Shown here piece by piece: positions 33,597 through 42,310 of a stretch of 64,000 nucleotides of DNA (positions within the stretch are counted from its first letter, which is position 1; each line of letters opens with the position of its first letter). The stretch covers positions 44,501 through 108,500 of the forward strand of contig JAQUOU010000012.1 in NCBI GenBank assembly GCA_028716975.1. Reading direction: 5' to 3'. Made by a program: the position numbers and the translations under genes. Source of the DNA: Methylobacter sp. (GTDB taxonomy: Bacteria; Pseudomonadota; Gammaproteobacteria; Methylococcales; Methylomonadaceae). The notes beneath the pieces were generated by a model. It had not been told where the DNA came from. It ran no database searches and saw nothing but the letters and a program-made list of their open reading frames with translations.

Positions 33597-35804
33597 CTAG
33601 AATACAAACCCAATCTGTGAAAACGTTTCGCCCTTAGCCCTGCATTCCTGTTCCAGCACGGCAATAATTTTTTCCGGCTCCGGCGTGTTGCCCAGCACCG
33701 CCACTTGCCGGCTGACCACGGCAAAATCGCCGGGGGTGAGTTTGGTCAGGCGGTGAAGCTGTTGTTTCAGTATAGCCAACGCCTCGGAATTTACCGGCAG
33801 TTTGCTGCCAAGGCGTTGGCTATACTGCTGAAACAACGCCCAGCGCTGCTTAGGGCTGAGGTAATCGAATTTCACCTTGAAATCGAAACGCCGCAACGAG
33901 GCGGCGTCCAGCTTGTCCATCAGGTTGGTGGTGCAAATGAAGAGGCCGGAGAAGGTTTCCATCTGGGTGAGCATTTCGTTGATCTGGGTAATTTCCCATT
34001 GATGACCGGCGCGACTGCGCTCGCCCAACAGGCTGTCGGCTTCGTCCAGCAACAGGATGCCGCCCTGCTTTTGGGCATCGGCAAACATTTTGGCGATGTT
34101 TTTTTCGCTTTCGCCGACGTATTTGTCGAGCAGATCGGAAGCGCGTTTGCTATGCAGTTGCAAACCGAGTGTTTCGGCGATATGCCCGGCCAATGCGGTT
34201 TTGCCGGTGCCGGGGGCGCCATAAAAACAGAAATTGCCGCGCGGATTTTGCTTAAGGCCGGTTAGCAGTGCGTCCAAATCCATATCGGTGCTGGTAAAGG
34301 TTCTGTCGTATTGCGTCCACGCCGGGGTTTTTGACAGGCTGCTTTTTTGCTTGAGCAAACGCATACTGGCTTCCAGCACCCGTTCGGCAATTTGCCCGGT
34401 TTTAATTGACGCCCGTTTTTGCGCGACTTTCGCTATCGAACAGGCTTGTTCGATTTGCGCTGGTGTCAGCTGCGCCTGGCCGATCAGCTTTTCGCGCCAC
34501 TCTGCGCTTACCTTCAAGCCTTTGCTGTACTTGGTGACGATGCGCCGGCGAATCGATGCGGGCATTTTGTCGATTTCGACCGAGTAGCTGAATCGCCGCA
34601 AATAGGCTTTATCCATACCCTGGGTACGGTTGCTGATCCAGATCACCGGCACCGGATTATTTTCCAGCTGCTGATTGATCCAGGCTTTATCGCCTTGTCC
34701 GCTGGATGGCTCATCATCATCTTCGTCTTCGCCGAAAAAGAAGCTGTAACGGGCGGGAAAAACGTCTTCAGCCTCATCGAACAGCAACAGACTGGCGGGG
34801 CTTTTACTCAGCAATTTCTGGCTGAGATGGCAGGCGGCAAAACGGGCTCTGCCGCGCAAGACGCTGCCTTCCTGATCGGCGCACAACACTTCATATAATG
34901 ATGCGTTCAAGCTTTGCGCCAACAGTTTGGCAAACTGGGTTTTGCCGACGCCGGGAGGTCCGTAGATCAGAATGTTGACGCCTGCCTGTTTTTCGTCCAC
35001 TGCTGTCCGCAGGTAAGGCAGCAACACATCCAGATCATTTTGCAAGTGAGCGTAATCATCCAGCATCAGCTCGGTGCGGCCGGAGGGCCGGAAAAAGTTG
35101 GCAAACAGCGCTTCGGCACTGTCGTGTTGACGCAGCAGAATATCCAGTAAACCATCGGCCAGTATCAGTTTGTCCTCCAGATCGACCAAGCCGGGGTTGA
35201 TTTTTAGCCAGCCCATTTGCAGCAATTGGCTGTTGGATCGCAGGGCTTTCTGAATGTTCCGTGCGGGACGGGTGGTCATCAGCCGCAAGTAATCGACAGT
35301 TGACTCCATGCTACAGGCGCCGCACTGATCGATCACTGTCGTGCGAAACACTTCCAGCAGGGGCATGAGCAAACGCAGCACCAATAGTTCCTGTTCTACC
35401 GGACTGAGCTTTAGGGTATGGCTCAGCAAGCCTATGTTAACAAACAACGATTCAGACGATCCGATACCTTCTTCCAGTAAGGTGTTCAACTGTTGACGCA
35501 TGCATTTTATTAATGCCGGTTTAGTGGCGCTTTGTAAAAATGGCAACTTATCTCTTGAATCATACAAATGAAGGTCTCCATCCCCACAACGATAAAACTC
35601 ATCCAACCCTGTAATATCGCCCAAATCATCTACAAAGAAAGCACAGAGGTGAGTCCGTCTCAGGTTTTTTTGCAAGCCCAACGCAAGCCGCAACAGGTAA
35701 ATAGCCGCCAGGCGTTGATAGGCGGCATATTGATTAGGTGAGGCGTAACGTTGTCGTGAAGTACGGACGGGAGACATAAAAGCTGGGAAGGGTTTGTTGA
35801 GCAT
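33597..35804 (-). CDS. Tandem AAA+ ATPase
   Basis: A 735-residue cytosolic protein with a ~270-residue N-terminal helical domain and two AAA+ modules. The first has Walker A GPPGVGKTQ (~281-289), Walker B LLLFDEAEDVFP and a Phe/Asp/Glu-rich insert (SFFFGEDEDDDEPSSGQGD) before the sensor region ISNRTQGMDKAYLRRF. The second has GAPGTGKTA (~529-537), ILLLDEADSLLGERS, and CTTNLMDKLDAASLRRFDF; both retain Arg-finger-like Arg residues. The organisation suggests a Cdc48/FtsH-like remodeller without a protease or membrane anchor. It is probably transcribed with the unknown genes upstream of it. No direct role can be assigned; the accessory context hints at stress or defence. Confidence 0.85.
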   Translation of the reverse strand: MLNKPFPAFMSPVRTSRQRYASPNQYAAYQRLAAIYLLRLALGLQKNLRRTHLCAFFVDDLGDITGLDEFYRCGDGDLHLYDSRDKLPFLQSATKPALIKCMRQQLNTLLEEGIGSSESLFVNIGLLSHTLKLSPVEQELLVLRLLMPLLEVFRTTVIDQCGACSMESTVDYLRLMTTRPARNIQKALRSNSQLLQMGWLKINPGLVDLEDKLILADGLLDILLRQHDSAEALFANFFRPSGRTELMLDDYAHLQNDLDVLLPYLRTAVDEKQAGVNILIYGPPGVGKTQFAKLLAQSLNASLYEVLCADQEGSVLRGRARFAACHLSQKLLSKSPASLLLFDEAEDVFPARYSFFFGEDEDDDEPSSGQGDKAWINQQLENNPVPVIWISNRTQGMDKAYLRRFSYSVEIDKMPASIRRRIVTKYSKGLKVSAEWREKLIGQAQLTPAQIEQACSIAKVAQKRASIKTGQIAERVLEASMRLLKQKSSLSKTPAWTQYDRTFTSTDMDLDALLTGLKQNPRGNFCFYGAPGTGKTALAGHIAETLGLQLHSKRASDLLDKYVGESEKNIAKMFADAQKQGGILLLDEADSLLGERSRAGHQWEITQINEMLTQMETFSGLFICTTNLMDKLDAASLRRFDFKVKFDYLSPKQRWALFQQYSQRLGSKLPVNSEALAILKQQLHRLTKLTPGDFAVVSRQVAVLGNTPEPEKIIAVLEQECRAKGETFSQIGFVF

Positions 35805-36025
35805 GACTGATTCCGAAATGATTGTGGTTGATGACGGGAGTCAGTATACGAAGACAAGCGACATTATGGGTCGCTAAGATAAAATTTTATTGTTTTCTTA
35901 TGACACTGAAAAAATCTGCTTTTCCACTAATCGTAGCTGAAAAGCAGTTTGTTCAGCACTTCATCAACCGCGCGGATAAAACGCTGTTGGTCATTATCTG
36001 GAATCGTGGGGAAGAAAATAGAGGA

Positions 36026-36050
36026 AAGGTGCTCGATCACAGAGCACCTT
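36026..36050 (-). terminator. Hairpin after the DUF934 gene
   Basis: AAGGTGCTC and GAGCACCTT (nine perfect bases) flank a seven-base loop. On the minus strand it lies 16 bases beyond the DUF934 stop and is followed by a T-rich run (TTTCCTCTATTTT). Confidence 0.6.
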
Positions 36051-36065
36051 ACTTAATCTGAAAAA

Positions 36066-36518
36066 TTAATTTATTGAAGGCTGATATTTGACAGTAAAGT
36101 CATTCAGATGAGCAAGGGATACCGGTAAATCTTCAGTTTTTTCAGGACTAAATGCATTGACCCCGACGCGGGATAAATAAAATACCTGATCCGTCAAATA
36201 GTGGCCTGTTGCCCTGATTTCACCTTGATAGTTATAACGGCCTCTAAGCAGCCAGGCATGAGAAAAAATACGTCCATCGGCAAAGGCTGGAAAATCAAGC
36301 TCTATCAGTTGCAGGTCTTTTAGGTCAGCAGCAATTTCTTCAACCGAATCGGCAGGGCCGATTCTTACGCCCAGTTTTCCCTGATGGCCAAGCAATTGTT
36401 CTTTGTCTTTTTTCCAGCGAGCCAATGAAACACTGATGTCGCCGGCTGTCAGCTCGGCATCATCGGTAATATAACTCCAGCTATCATTAATAAGCTGTCC
36501 ATCTTTAATAATTTGCAT
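36066..36518 (-). CDS. DUF934 protein, sulfite reductase partner
   Basis: A 150-residue protein starting at the ATG at 36518, which begins MQIIKDGQLINDSWSYI and has an AGCAGG ribosome-binding site; a longer frame upstream lies inside the reductase gene. Contains WKKDKEQLLGHQGKLGVRIG, IELDFPAFADGRIFSHAWLL and LLRGRYNYQGEIRATGHYLTD (in part). DUF934 genes nearly always accompany a CysI-type reductase in proteobacteria and are thought to act in sulfite reduction, possibly as an electron-transfer or assembly factor; the exact role is unsettled. It overlaps the reductase stop by 14 bases. Confidence 0.88.
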   Translation of the reverse strand: MQIIKDGQLINDSWSYITDDAELTAGDISVSLARWKKDKEQLLGHQGKLGVRIGPADSVEEIAADLKDLQLIELDFPAFADGRIFSHAWLLRGRYNYQGEIRATGHYLTDQVFYLSRVGVNAFSPEKTEDLPVSLAHLNDFTVKYQPSIN

Positions 36519-38160
36519 ATACCTGCTCTTTAAATGGATCGACGCCAACCCGTTTTACCATGTCAAGGAATGACTCATCTTCCAGGCGTTGTTTGACATA
36601 CACATCCAGAATAGTGGTTACTGCTTTAGTGACTTGGTCTTTGGCGACAGCAGGACCGAGCCGTTCTCCGATAGCTGCTTCATTTTCTGATGAGCCGCCC
36701 AAAGTCAATTGATACCATTCAGCTCCTTTTTTATCAACACCGAGTATGCCGATATGCCCGACGCTTTGATGCGCGCAACCGTTCATGCAACCGGACATAT
36801 TGATTTTTACATCGCCTATGTCGTGAATATAATCCATGTCATCCAGGGCTTCATTGATTTCTTTGGCAACGCCAATGGAGCCGGCATTGGCGAGTGAACA
36901 AAAATCAAGCCCGGGGCAGCAAATCATATCCGTTACCGTACCAATATTAGGTGTCGCAAGTTTGAGTGAATCCAGTTGCTGCCATAAAGGGAATAGATCG
37001 GCTTGTTTTATGTCGGCCAGAATTAAATTCTGTCTATGAGTGCTTCTGACCTCGCCGAAACTGTATTGATCAGCCAAGTCAGCAACGGCATCAAGTTGTG
37101 TATCCGTCATATCTCCCGGAGGTGAGTCCGGTGCTTTTAATGATATGAAAACAGCACGGTATCCGGGTATTCTGTGATCGGCGGTATTGTGTTTAACCCA
37201 GGTTGCAAATGCTTGATTTTCCTGCTGGTGGAGCCGAGCAAAACTTTTATCCTGCGTGGCCTCGGGATCGTATTTTGGAGGCGCAAATTGGGTTTGCATG
37301 GCTGCGATGCGTTCATCACTGAGCTCGCGGCCATCTCTGATCAATAGCCATTCCTTTTCAACAGCTTCGGTAAATTTTTCCAGCCCGGATTCTTTGACCA
37401 GGATTTTAATACGGGCTTTGTACATGTTATCGCGGCGGCCGTGCAGATTATAAATCCGTAGTATGGCTTCCAGGTAAGACAGCAGGTGCTTTTTTTCCAG
37501 GTAAGGTTTTATAACTTGGCCTATGATGGGCGTGCGGCCCAATCCGCCTCCTACCAGCACTTTAAAACCGGTTTCTGCGGCCTCGTTGTTAATCAGGTGC
37601 AAGCCTATGTCATGAAATTGGGTGGCGGCACGATCATGCCTGGCGCCACTAACGGCTATCTTGAATTTACGTGGCAAATAGTCGAATTCCGGATGCAGGG
37701 TGGTCCATTGACGAATGATTTCGCAATAAGGGCGCGGATCTTCCAGCTCATCAATACAAACACCGGCCAGATGATCCGATGTGGTATTTCTCATGCAGTT
37801 GCCGCTGGTTTGTATGGCATGCATTTGAACGCTGGCCAGTTCTTCAAGAATATCAGGCACTTCTTCAAGTTTAGGCCAATTAAACTGGATGTTTTGCCGG
37901 GTTGTAAAGTGGCAATAATTTTTGTCATATTTGCGGGCAATATGAGCCAGTTTGCGGATCTGTCCGGAAGAGAATAAACCGTAGGGGACTGCTATTCGCA
38001 GCATGGGGGCATGAGTCTGAATGTAGACGCCATTCCTTAATCTTAATGCACGATATTGATCGGCTGAAATCTCGTCTTTTAAAAAACGCTCGGTTTGCCT
38101 TCTAAACTGGGCGACACGTTCTTCGATAAGTGTTTGATCGTTCTGGTTATACTGATACAT
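36505..38160 (-). CDS. cysI: Siroheme sulfite/nitrite reductase (CysI-type)
   Basis: A 551-residue soluble reductase with two ferredoxin-like halves (N-terminal YGLFSSGQIRKLAHIARKY with TTRQNIQFNW, and the C-terminal VRSTHRQNLILADIK). The siroheme/4Fe-4S ligands are visible: Cys pair in ICCPGLDFCSLA and the Cx3C pair in MSGCMNGCAHQ. Assimilatory sulfite reduction to sulfide is the most likely activity, since the DUF934 partner is typical of sulfite reductases; ferredoxin-type nitrite reductases share the fold. It begins a minus-strand operon, divergent from nhaD with 150 bases between starts, which should hold both promoters. Confidence 0.9.
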   Translation of the reverse strand: MYQYNQNDQTLIEERVAQFRRQTERFLKDEISADQYRALRLRNGVYIQTHAPMLRIAVPYGLFSSGQIRKLAHIARKYDKNYCHFTTRQNIQFNWPKLEEVPDILEELASVQMHAIQTSGNCMRNTTSDHLAGVCIDELEDPRPYCEIIRQWTTLHPEFDYLPRKFKIAVSGARHDRAATQFHDIGLHLINNEAAETGFKVLVGGGLGRTPIIGQVIKPYLEKKHLLSYLEAILRIYNLHGRRDNMYKARIKILVKESGLEKFTEAVEKEWLLIRDGRELSDERIAAMQTQFAPPKYDPEATQDKSFARLHQQENQAFATWVKHNTADHRIPGYRAVFISLKAPDSPPGDMTDTQLDAVADLADQYSFGEVRSTHRQNLILADIKQADLFPLWQQLDSLKLATPNIGTVTDMICCPGLDFCSLANAGSIGVAKEINEALDDMDYIHDIGDVKINMSGCMNGCAHQSVGHIGILGVDKKGAEWYQLTLGGSSENEAAIGERLGPAVAKDQVTKAVTTILDVYVKQRLEDESFLDMVKRVGVDPFKEQVYANY

Positions 38161-38310
38161 AGTTGAGCAAAAGGCGGGTCAGGCGAAACACGGCCCATAA
38201 TCATATACTGCGAGTCATAAAATGACAAAGTTTATTATATAGTGATAGTATTGCCGGTTGAAATTAGACATTTGTTTTATTCACTCTAAAAATAACAATA
38301 GGGGGTTATT

Positions 38311-39669
38311 TTGGTACGGTTTTTATTCGCCTTTTTATTGATGCTGCTATTGCCTGAAATAGTAATGGCGGCCAATTTTGAAAGCCTTGGGCTCACCGGA
38401 ACTGAACGGGGAATTTATACCGTTCTGATTTTTATAATTGCTTACGGCTTTGTTATGGCGGAAGAGTTTACTCATCTGCGCAAATCCAAGCCGGTTATTC
38501 TTGCAGCCGGTATTATTTGGGCTCATGCTGCTATTCTATCTGCTCAGGCAGGTGTTTCCATTCATGATATGCACGCGGCTTTCGAACACGATTTGAAGGA
38601 ATACGCTGAGCTAATGTTATTCCTGATGGTGGCGATGACTTATATCAACTCGATGGCTGAGCGGAATGTATTCGAAGCCTTGCGATCCTGGTTAGTCAGA
38701 AAGCAGTTCGGCTACCGTCAATTGTTTTTGATTACCGGTGTTATTACTTTCTTTTTGTCGGCGGTAGCCGATAATCTTACGGCGGCCTTGCTGGTGGGCG
38801 CAGTAGTCATGGCGGTAGGAGCTGATAATCCCAAATTTGTCAGTATCGGTTTTGTTAATTTAGTGGTTGCAGCCAATGCCGGCGGTGCGTTCTGTCCTTT
38901 TGGCGATATCACAACTTTAATGGTTTGGCAGGCTGAATATGCCGAATTCTTTGATTTTTTCAAGTTGTTTATTCCTTCAGCAGTGAATTACGGAGTTCCT
39001 GCAGCCGTTATGTATTTTGCGGTGCCGGATGAACAGCCTAAGTCTTCCACCGAAGAGGCCGTCCAGTTAAAACCTGGGGCGATTCAAATTTGCTTTTTAT
39101 TCTTATTCACTATTATTACTGCCGTAAGTTTTAAACAAGTCCTGCATTTGCCTCCTTTTATGGGAATGATGGTCGGTCTTTCTGTTCTGATGATTTATAG
39201 CTATCGGATAAATTTCCTGTATGCACCAGATGGACAACCGTTTGATGTTTTTCACAGAGTTCGTGATGCTGAGTGGGACACCTTGCTGTTTTTCTTCGGC
39301 GTAGTGTTTGCAGTGGGCGGGTTAGGCTATATCGGTTATCTTGAGTTACTGTCAAAGGGCATGTACGATGGCTTGGGGCCCACCACAGCAAATATCATGG
39401 TGGGATTGATTTCGGCGATTGTTGATAATATTCCGGTCATGTTTGCAGTATTGAATATGAATCTGGACATGGATTTATACCAGTGGCTGTTAGTGACATT
39501 AACCGCCGGTGTTGGTGGATCGCTCCTGTCAGTTGGTTCTGCCGCAGGCGTGGCTTTAATGGGGCAGTCTAATCATAAATACACCTTTTTTAGTCATTTA
39601 AAATGGACGCCTGCAATTGCCGGGGGCTATATTGCAAGTATTTTCACTCATTACTTAATCAACGGCTAA
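38311..39669 (+). CDS. nhaD: Na+/H+ antiporter NhaD-type
   Basis: A 452-residue inner-membrane antiporter with about 12 membrane segments and an N-terminal signal-like helix (FLFAFLLMLLLPEIVMAAN). Typical features are SAVADNLTAALLVGAVVMAV, NAGGAFCPFGDITTLMVWQA and DNIPVMFAVLNM. It exports Na+ in exchange for protons for pH and salt homeostasis. The start is a TTG at 38311, supported by GGGGG six bases upstream; no ATG gives a comparable N-terminus. It is divergent from cysI and followed 50 bases later by the AmpG-like carrier gene, so the two may be cotranscribed. Confidence 0.9.
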   Translation: MVRFLFAFLLMLLLPEIVMAANFESLGLTGTERGIYTVLIFIIAYGFVMAEEFTHLRKSKPVILAAGIIWAHAAILSAQAGVSIHDMHAAFEHDLKEYAELMLFLMVAMTYINSMAERNVFEALRSWLVRKQFGYRQLFLITGVITFFLSAVADNLTAALLVGAVVMAVGADNPKFVSIGFVNLVVAANAGGAFCPFGDITTLMVWQAEYAEFFDFFKLFIPSAVNYGVPAAVMYFAVPDEQPKSSTEEAVQLKPGAIQICFLFLFTIITAVSFKQVLHLPPFMGMMVGLSVLMIYSYRINFLYAPDGQPFDVFHRVRDAEWDTLLFFFGVVFAVGGLGYIGYLELLSKGMYDGLGPTTANIMVGLISAIVDNIPVMFAVLNMNLDMDLYQWLLVTLTAGVGGSLLSVGSAAGVALMGQSNHKYTFFSHLKWTPAIAGGYIASIFTHYLING

Positions 39670-39719
39670 TATTCTGAAGTTACACTGCAAACCTGCTTTG
39701 TATTGCTGGTCGAATATGA

Positions 39720-41078
39720 ATGATGGCTACTGAAAAAAGCTGGCGAAAAGCCTTTTTAATTTATGCTCAGCCTAAAGTGCGCAGCATGATATTTCTTGGT
39801 TTTTCCGCCGGCCTTCCATTTCTGTTGGTGTTTTCGACATTATCAGCGTGGTTAAGGGATGAAGGCGTGGAAAGATCTGTCATAGGTTTTTTTAGCTGGG
39901 TCGGTGTGACCTACTCAATCAAGGTCTTTTGGGCTCCCGTTGTTGATAGATTGCCCTTGCCTTTACTCACGGGTTTATTAGGTAAAAGACGAAGCTGGAT
40001 GTTGCTTGCGCAGCTAGGAATCATGGCTGGCTTGATAGGCATGGGCAGTTCTGATTCACATACGCAATTACAACAAATTGCCCTGTTTGCCGTATGGGTG
40101 GCATTTTGCTCGGCTACTCAGGATGTTGTGGTCGATGCTTATCGTGTTGAGACGGCTGGTGCTGAATATCAAGGCGCTATGGCGGCAACGTATGTGTTTG
40201 GCTATCGCATTGCATTACTGGTTGCCGGAGCAGGTGTGTTTTATATTGCCGAATACTCCAGTTGGAAACTGGCTTATTTTGTCATGGCCATTGCTATGAG
40301 CGTAGGCGTGCTGACTACACTTTCTATTAAAGAGCCAGACCATAATAAAATTAAAGAGGCGGTAGTACTGGAAAACAAGCTTGAAGCTATGTTGGGTATA
40401 GTTGGACGGCAATCGATTCTGCAACGTTTTCTGGCCGGTTTCTCTAAGGCGGTTTTGAGTCCATTTATTGAGTTTTTTAATCGTAACGGCAGAATAGGTT
40501 TATTAATTTTGCTGCTTATCGCTCTGTATAAAATGAGCGATATCACCATGGGAGTGATGGCAAATCCGTTTTACCTGGATTTGGGGTTCAGTAAAAAAGA
40601 GATTGCCGAGGTCAGCAAGATTTTTGGTTTTTTTATGACTATTGCGGGCGCTGCATTGGGCGGCATGATGGTTGTCAGGTACGGGATTATGCACCCGTTA
40701 CTGTTGGGAGCAATGATGGTGGCGGGCACCAATCTTCTGTTTGCTGTTTTGGCGGTGAGCAAACCGAGCCTGCTGTTACTGGCCGGTGTCATAAGTGCGG
40801 ATAATTTAAGCGGCGGCATAGCGACATCGGTTTTTATCGCTTATCTTTCCAGCTTAACGAGTACCGCTTATACGGCCACGCAATATGCCCTGTTTAGCTC
40901 CTTAATGACTTTGCCCGCCCAGTTATTAGGAGGCTTTTCCGGTATAGTTGTGGACAGTTACGGCTATCTGGTATTTTTTATTTATGCAGCAACAGTAGGG
41001 CTGCCGGCAATCGTTCTGGTGTTTTTATTAATGCGATATCAAGAGCTGCCTAAAGCGTATAGTCATAATCCACAATAA
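39720..41078 (+). CDS. AmpG-like major facilitator transporter
   Basis: A 452-residue MFS protein with ~12-14 membrane segments, of the AmpG/muropeptide permease type: start region RSMIFLGFSAGLPFLLVFST, SWVGVTYSIKVFWAPVVDRLPLP, and CSATQDVVVDAYRVE. AmpG imports anhydro-muropeptides from peptidoglycan recycling; other substrates in this family are possible, so no gene symbol. The double ATG at 39720/39723 leaves the start ambiguous by one codon. Its 3' end overlaps the convergent xthA frame by 29 bases. Confidence 0.87.
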   Translation: MMATEKSWRKAFLIYAQPKVRSMIFLGFSAGLPFLLVFSTLSAWLRDEGVERSVIGFFSWVGVTYSIKVFWAPVVDRLPLPLLTGLLGKRRSWMLLAQLGIMAGLIGMGSSDSHTQLQQIALFAVWVAFCSATQDVVVDAYRVETAGAEYQGAMAATYVFGYRIALLVAGAGVFYIAEYSSWKLAYFVMAIAMSVGVLTTLSIKEPDHNKIKEAVVLENKLEAMLGIVGRQSILQRFLAGFSKAVLSPFIEFFNRNGRIGLLILLLIALYKMSDITMGVMANPFYLDLGFSKKEIAEVSKIFGFFMTIAGAALGGMMVVRYGIMHPLLLGAMMVAGTNLLFAVLAVSKPSLLLLAGVISADNLSGGIATSVFIAYLSSLTSTAYTATQYALFSSLMTLPAQLLGGFSGIVVDSYGYLVFFIYAATVGLPAIVLVFLLMRYQELPKAYSHNPQ

Positions 41079-41821
41079 GCGGGGCATGATCGGAAAAGCG
41101 CTCATCTTTATAGGTGGATGTTGAGATTACTTTATCTTTTAACGTTGAGCTGATTACTTGATAATCAATGCGCCAACCGACATTTTTTGCCCATGCCCGG
41201 CCCCGGTTGGACCACCAGGTATATTGCCCGGCTTCCTTATTAATAAGCCTGAACGCATCCACCCAATATCCCTCTCCAAATAATTGATCTATCCAGGCCC
41301 TCTCTTCAGGTAGAAACCCCGAGTTTTTTGATTTGCCCGCCAGTTTTTCAAGTCAATTTCCTTGTGGGCAATATTCCAGTCACTGCAGATTATGTAGTCA
41401 CGGCCATTTTGAGCACAGGCTTGTAAATAAGGCATGAAACAGTCCATGAATTTAAATTTGATGGCTTGCCGGATTTCCCCGGATGTACCGGAAGGTAAAT
41501 AAAGCGAGATTACACTTAAACTGCCAAATTGAGCTTCTATATAACGGCCTTCTGCATCCACATCCGGCCAGCCTATTCCGCTAATGATTTTATCCGGCTG
41601 CTTCCTGCAATATAAAGCGACGCCACTGTAGCCTTTTTTTCCGCATCATGATAAAAACAGTAATAGTTTGGGGGATAGAAATGATCCGAATCAAGCTGAT
41701 GTATCTGGGCTTTGGTTTCCTGTATGCAAATAATGTCAGCCTCCTGCTTTTGCATCCAGGCGAAAAAACCTTTGCGCGCCGCAGAGCGGATGCCGTTTGC
41801 ATTTAAGGTAATGATGCGCAT
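41050..41821 (-). pseudogene. xthA: Exodeoxyribonuclease III, two frameshifts
   Basis: Three consecutive frames together encode the whole enzyme: MRIITLNANGIRSAARKGFF with IICIQETKA; then RYIEAQFGSLSVISLYLPSG, YIICSDWNIAHKEIDLKNW; and finally WVDAFRLINKEAGQYTWWSN, NVGWRIDYQVISS and RFSDHAPLIVDYDY. Conserved Asn, Glu, Asp, and the DH pair of the AP endonuclease fold are all visible. One base is missing in the T7 run at 41634-41640 (eight restores GYSGVALYCRKQ) and one in the A6 run near 41330 (seven restores NSGFLPEERAW). The length of 772 plus two gives 258 codons. Damage is confined to homopolymers, so sequencing error is likely. Confidence 0.85.
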
Positions 41822-41913
41822 ATATAAGAAGAGTTGCGATTTTTTTATGGAGAACGTATTATATGTGGTTCTTTAATAGTTTATAGTCCGTTCAAGGGCA
41901 ATGTGAAAGTGAT

Positions 41914-42114
41914 ATGAAACCAGAAATTCATCCTCAATATAAACAGATTACCGTGACCTGCGGTTGCGGTAATTCATTTGTGACCGGTTCTGTATTAGGT
42001 AAGGATTTGCAGATTGAGGTTTGTTCTTCCTGCCATCCTTTTTATACAGGTAAACAGCGGGTTGTTGACACAGCGGGCCGTGTTGATAAATTCCGTAAAA
42101 AATATGGAAAATAG
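41914..42114 (+). CDS. rpmE: Ribosomal protein bL31, zinc form
   Basis: A 66-residue protein: [40 protein letters not shown] and the [20 protein letters not shown] tail. Cys16, Cys18, Cys37 and Cys40 make the zinc site, so this is the C+ form that serves as a zinc store. It is monocistronic, with a terminator-like hairpin just after it. Confidence 0.97.
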   Translation: MKPEIHPQYKQITVTCGCGNSFVTGSVLGKDLQIEVCSSCHPFYTGKQRVVDTAGRVDKFRKKYGK

Positions 42115-42130
42115 ATTCTTTTAGTTTTTT

Positions 42131-42177
42131 AACAAGAAGAGCTCTGACTATCTGCAATAGTTCGTGCTCTTTTTGTT
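42131..42177 (+). terminator. Terminator-like hairpin after rpmE
   Basis: AACAAGAAGAGC at 42131 pairs with GCTCTTTTTGTT at 42166, twelve positions with one G-T pair, around a loop that can itself fold (GACTAT/ATAGTTC). The right arm is T-rich, so it can work as a terminator. Confidence 0.7.
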
Positions 42178-42310
42178 AAATAAAGGCTAGTTGTATATCT
42201 ATCCATTTTGCTGATTTAATAAATTCCTCTACAGGAAATCGTGCCAGCTGAGGATATTTATAAGGAAGAATTGTTCAATTGGCTTTGACCAAGCCACTAT
42301 TTTTTTTGTT

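Noticed and set aside
34200..34900. Long plus-strand frames inside the AAA+ gene.
   Set aside because: Antisense shadows of a well-supported AAA+ protein on the minus strand.
35822..36061. Open frame of 79 codons between the AAA+ gene and the DUF934 gene.
   Set aside because: No coding character or start context, and it contains a solo MITE end and the terminator hairpin.
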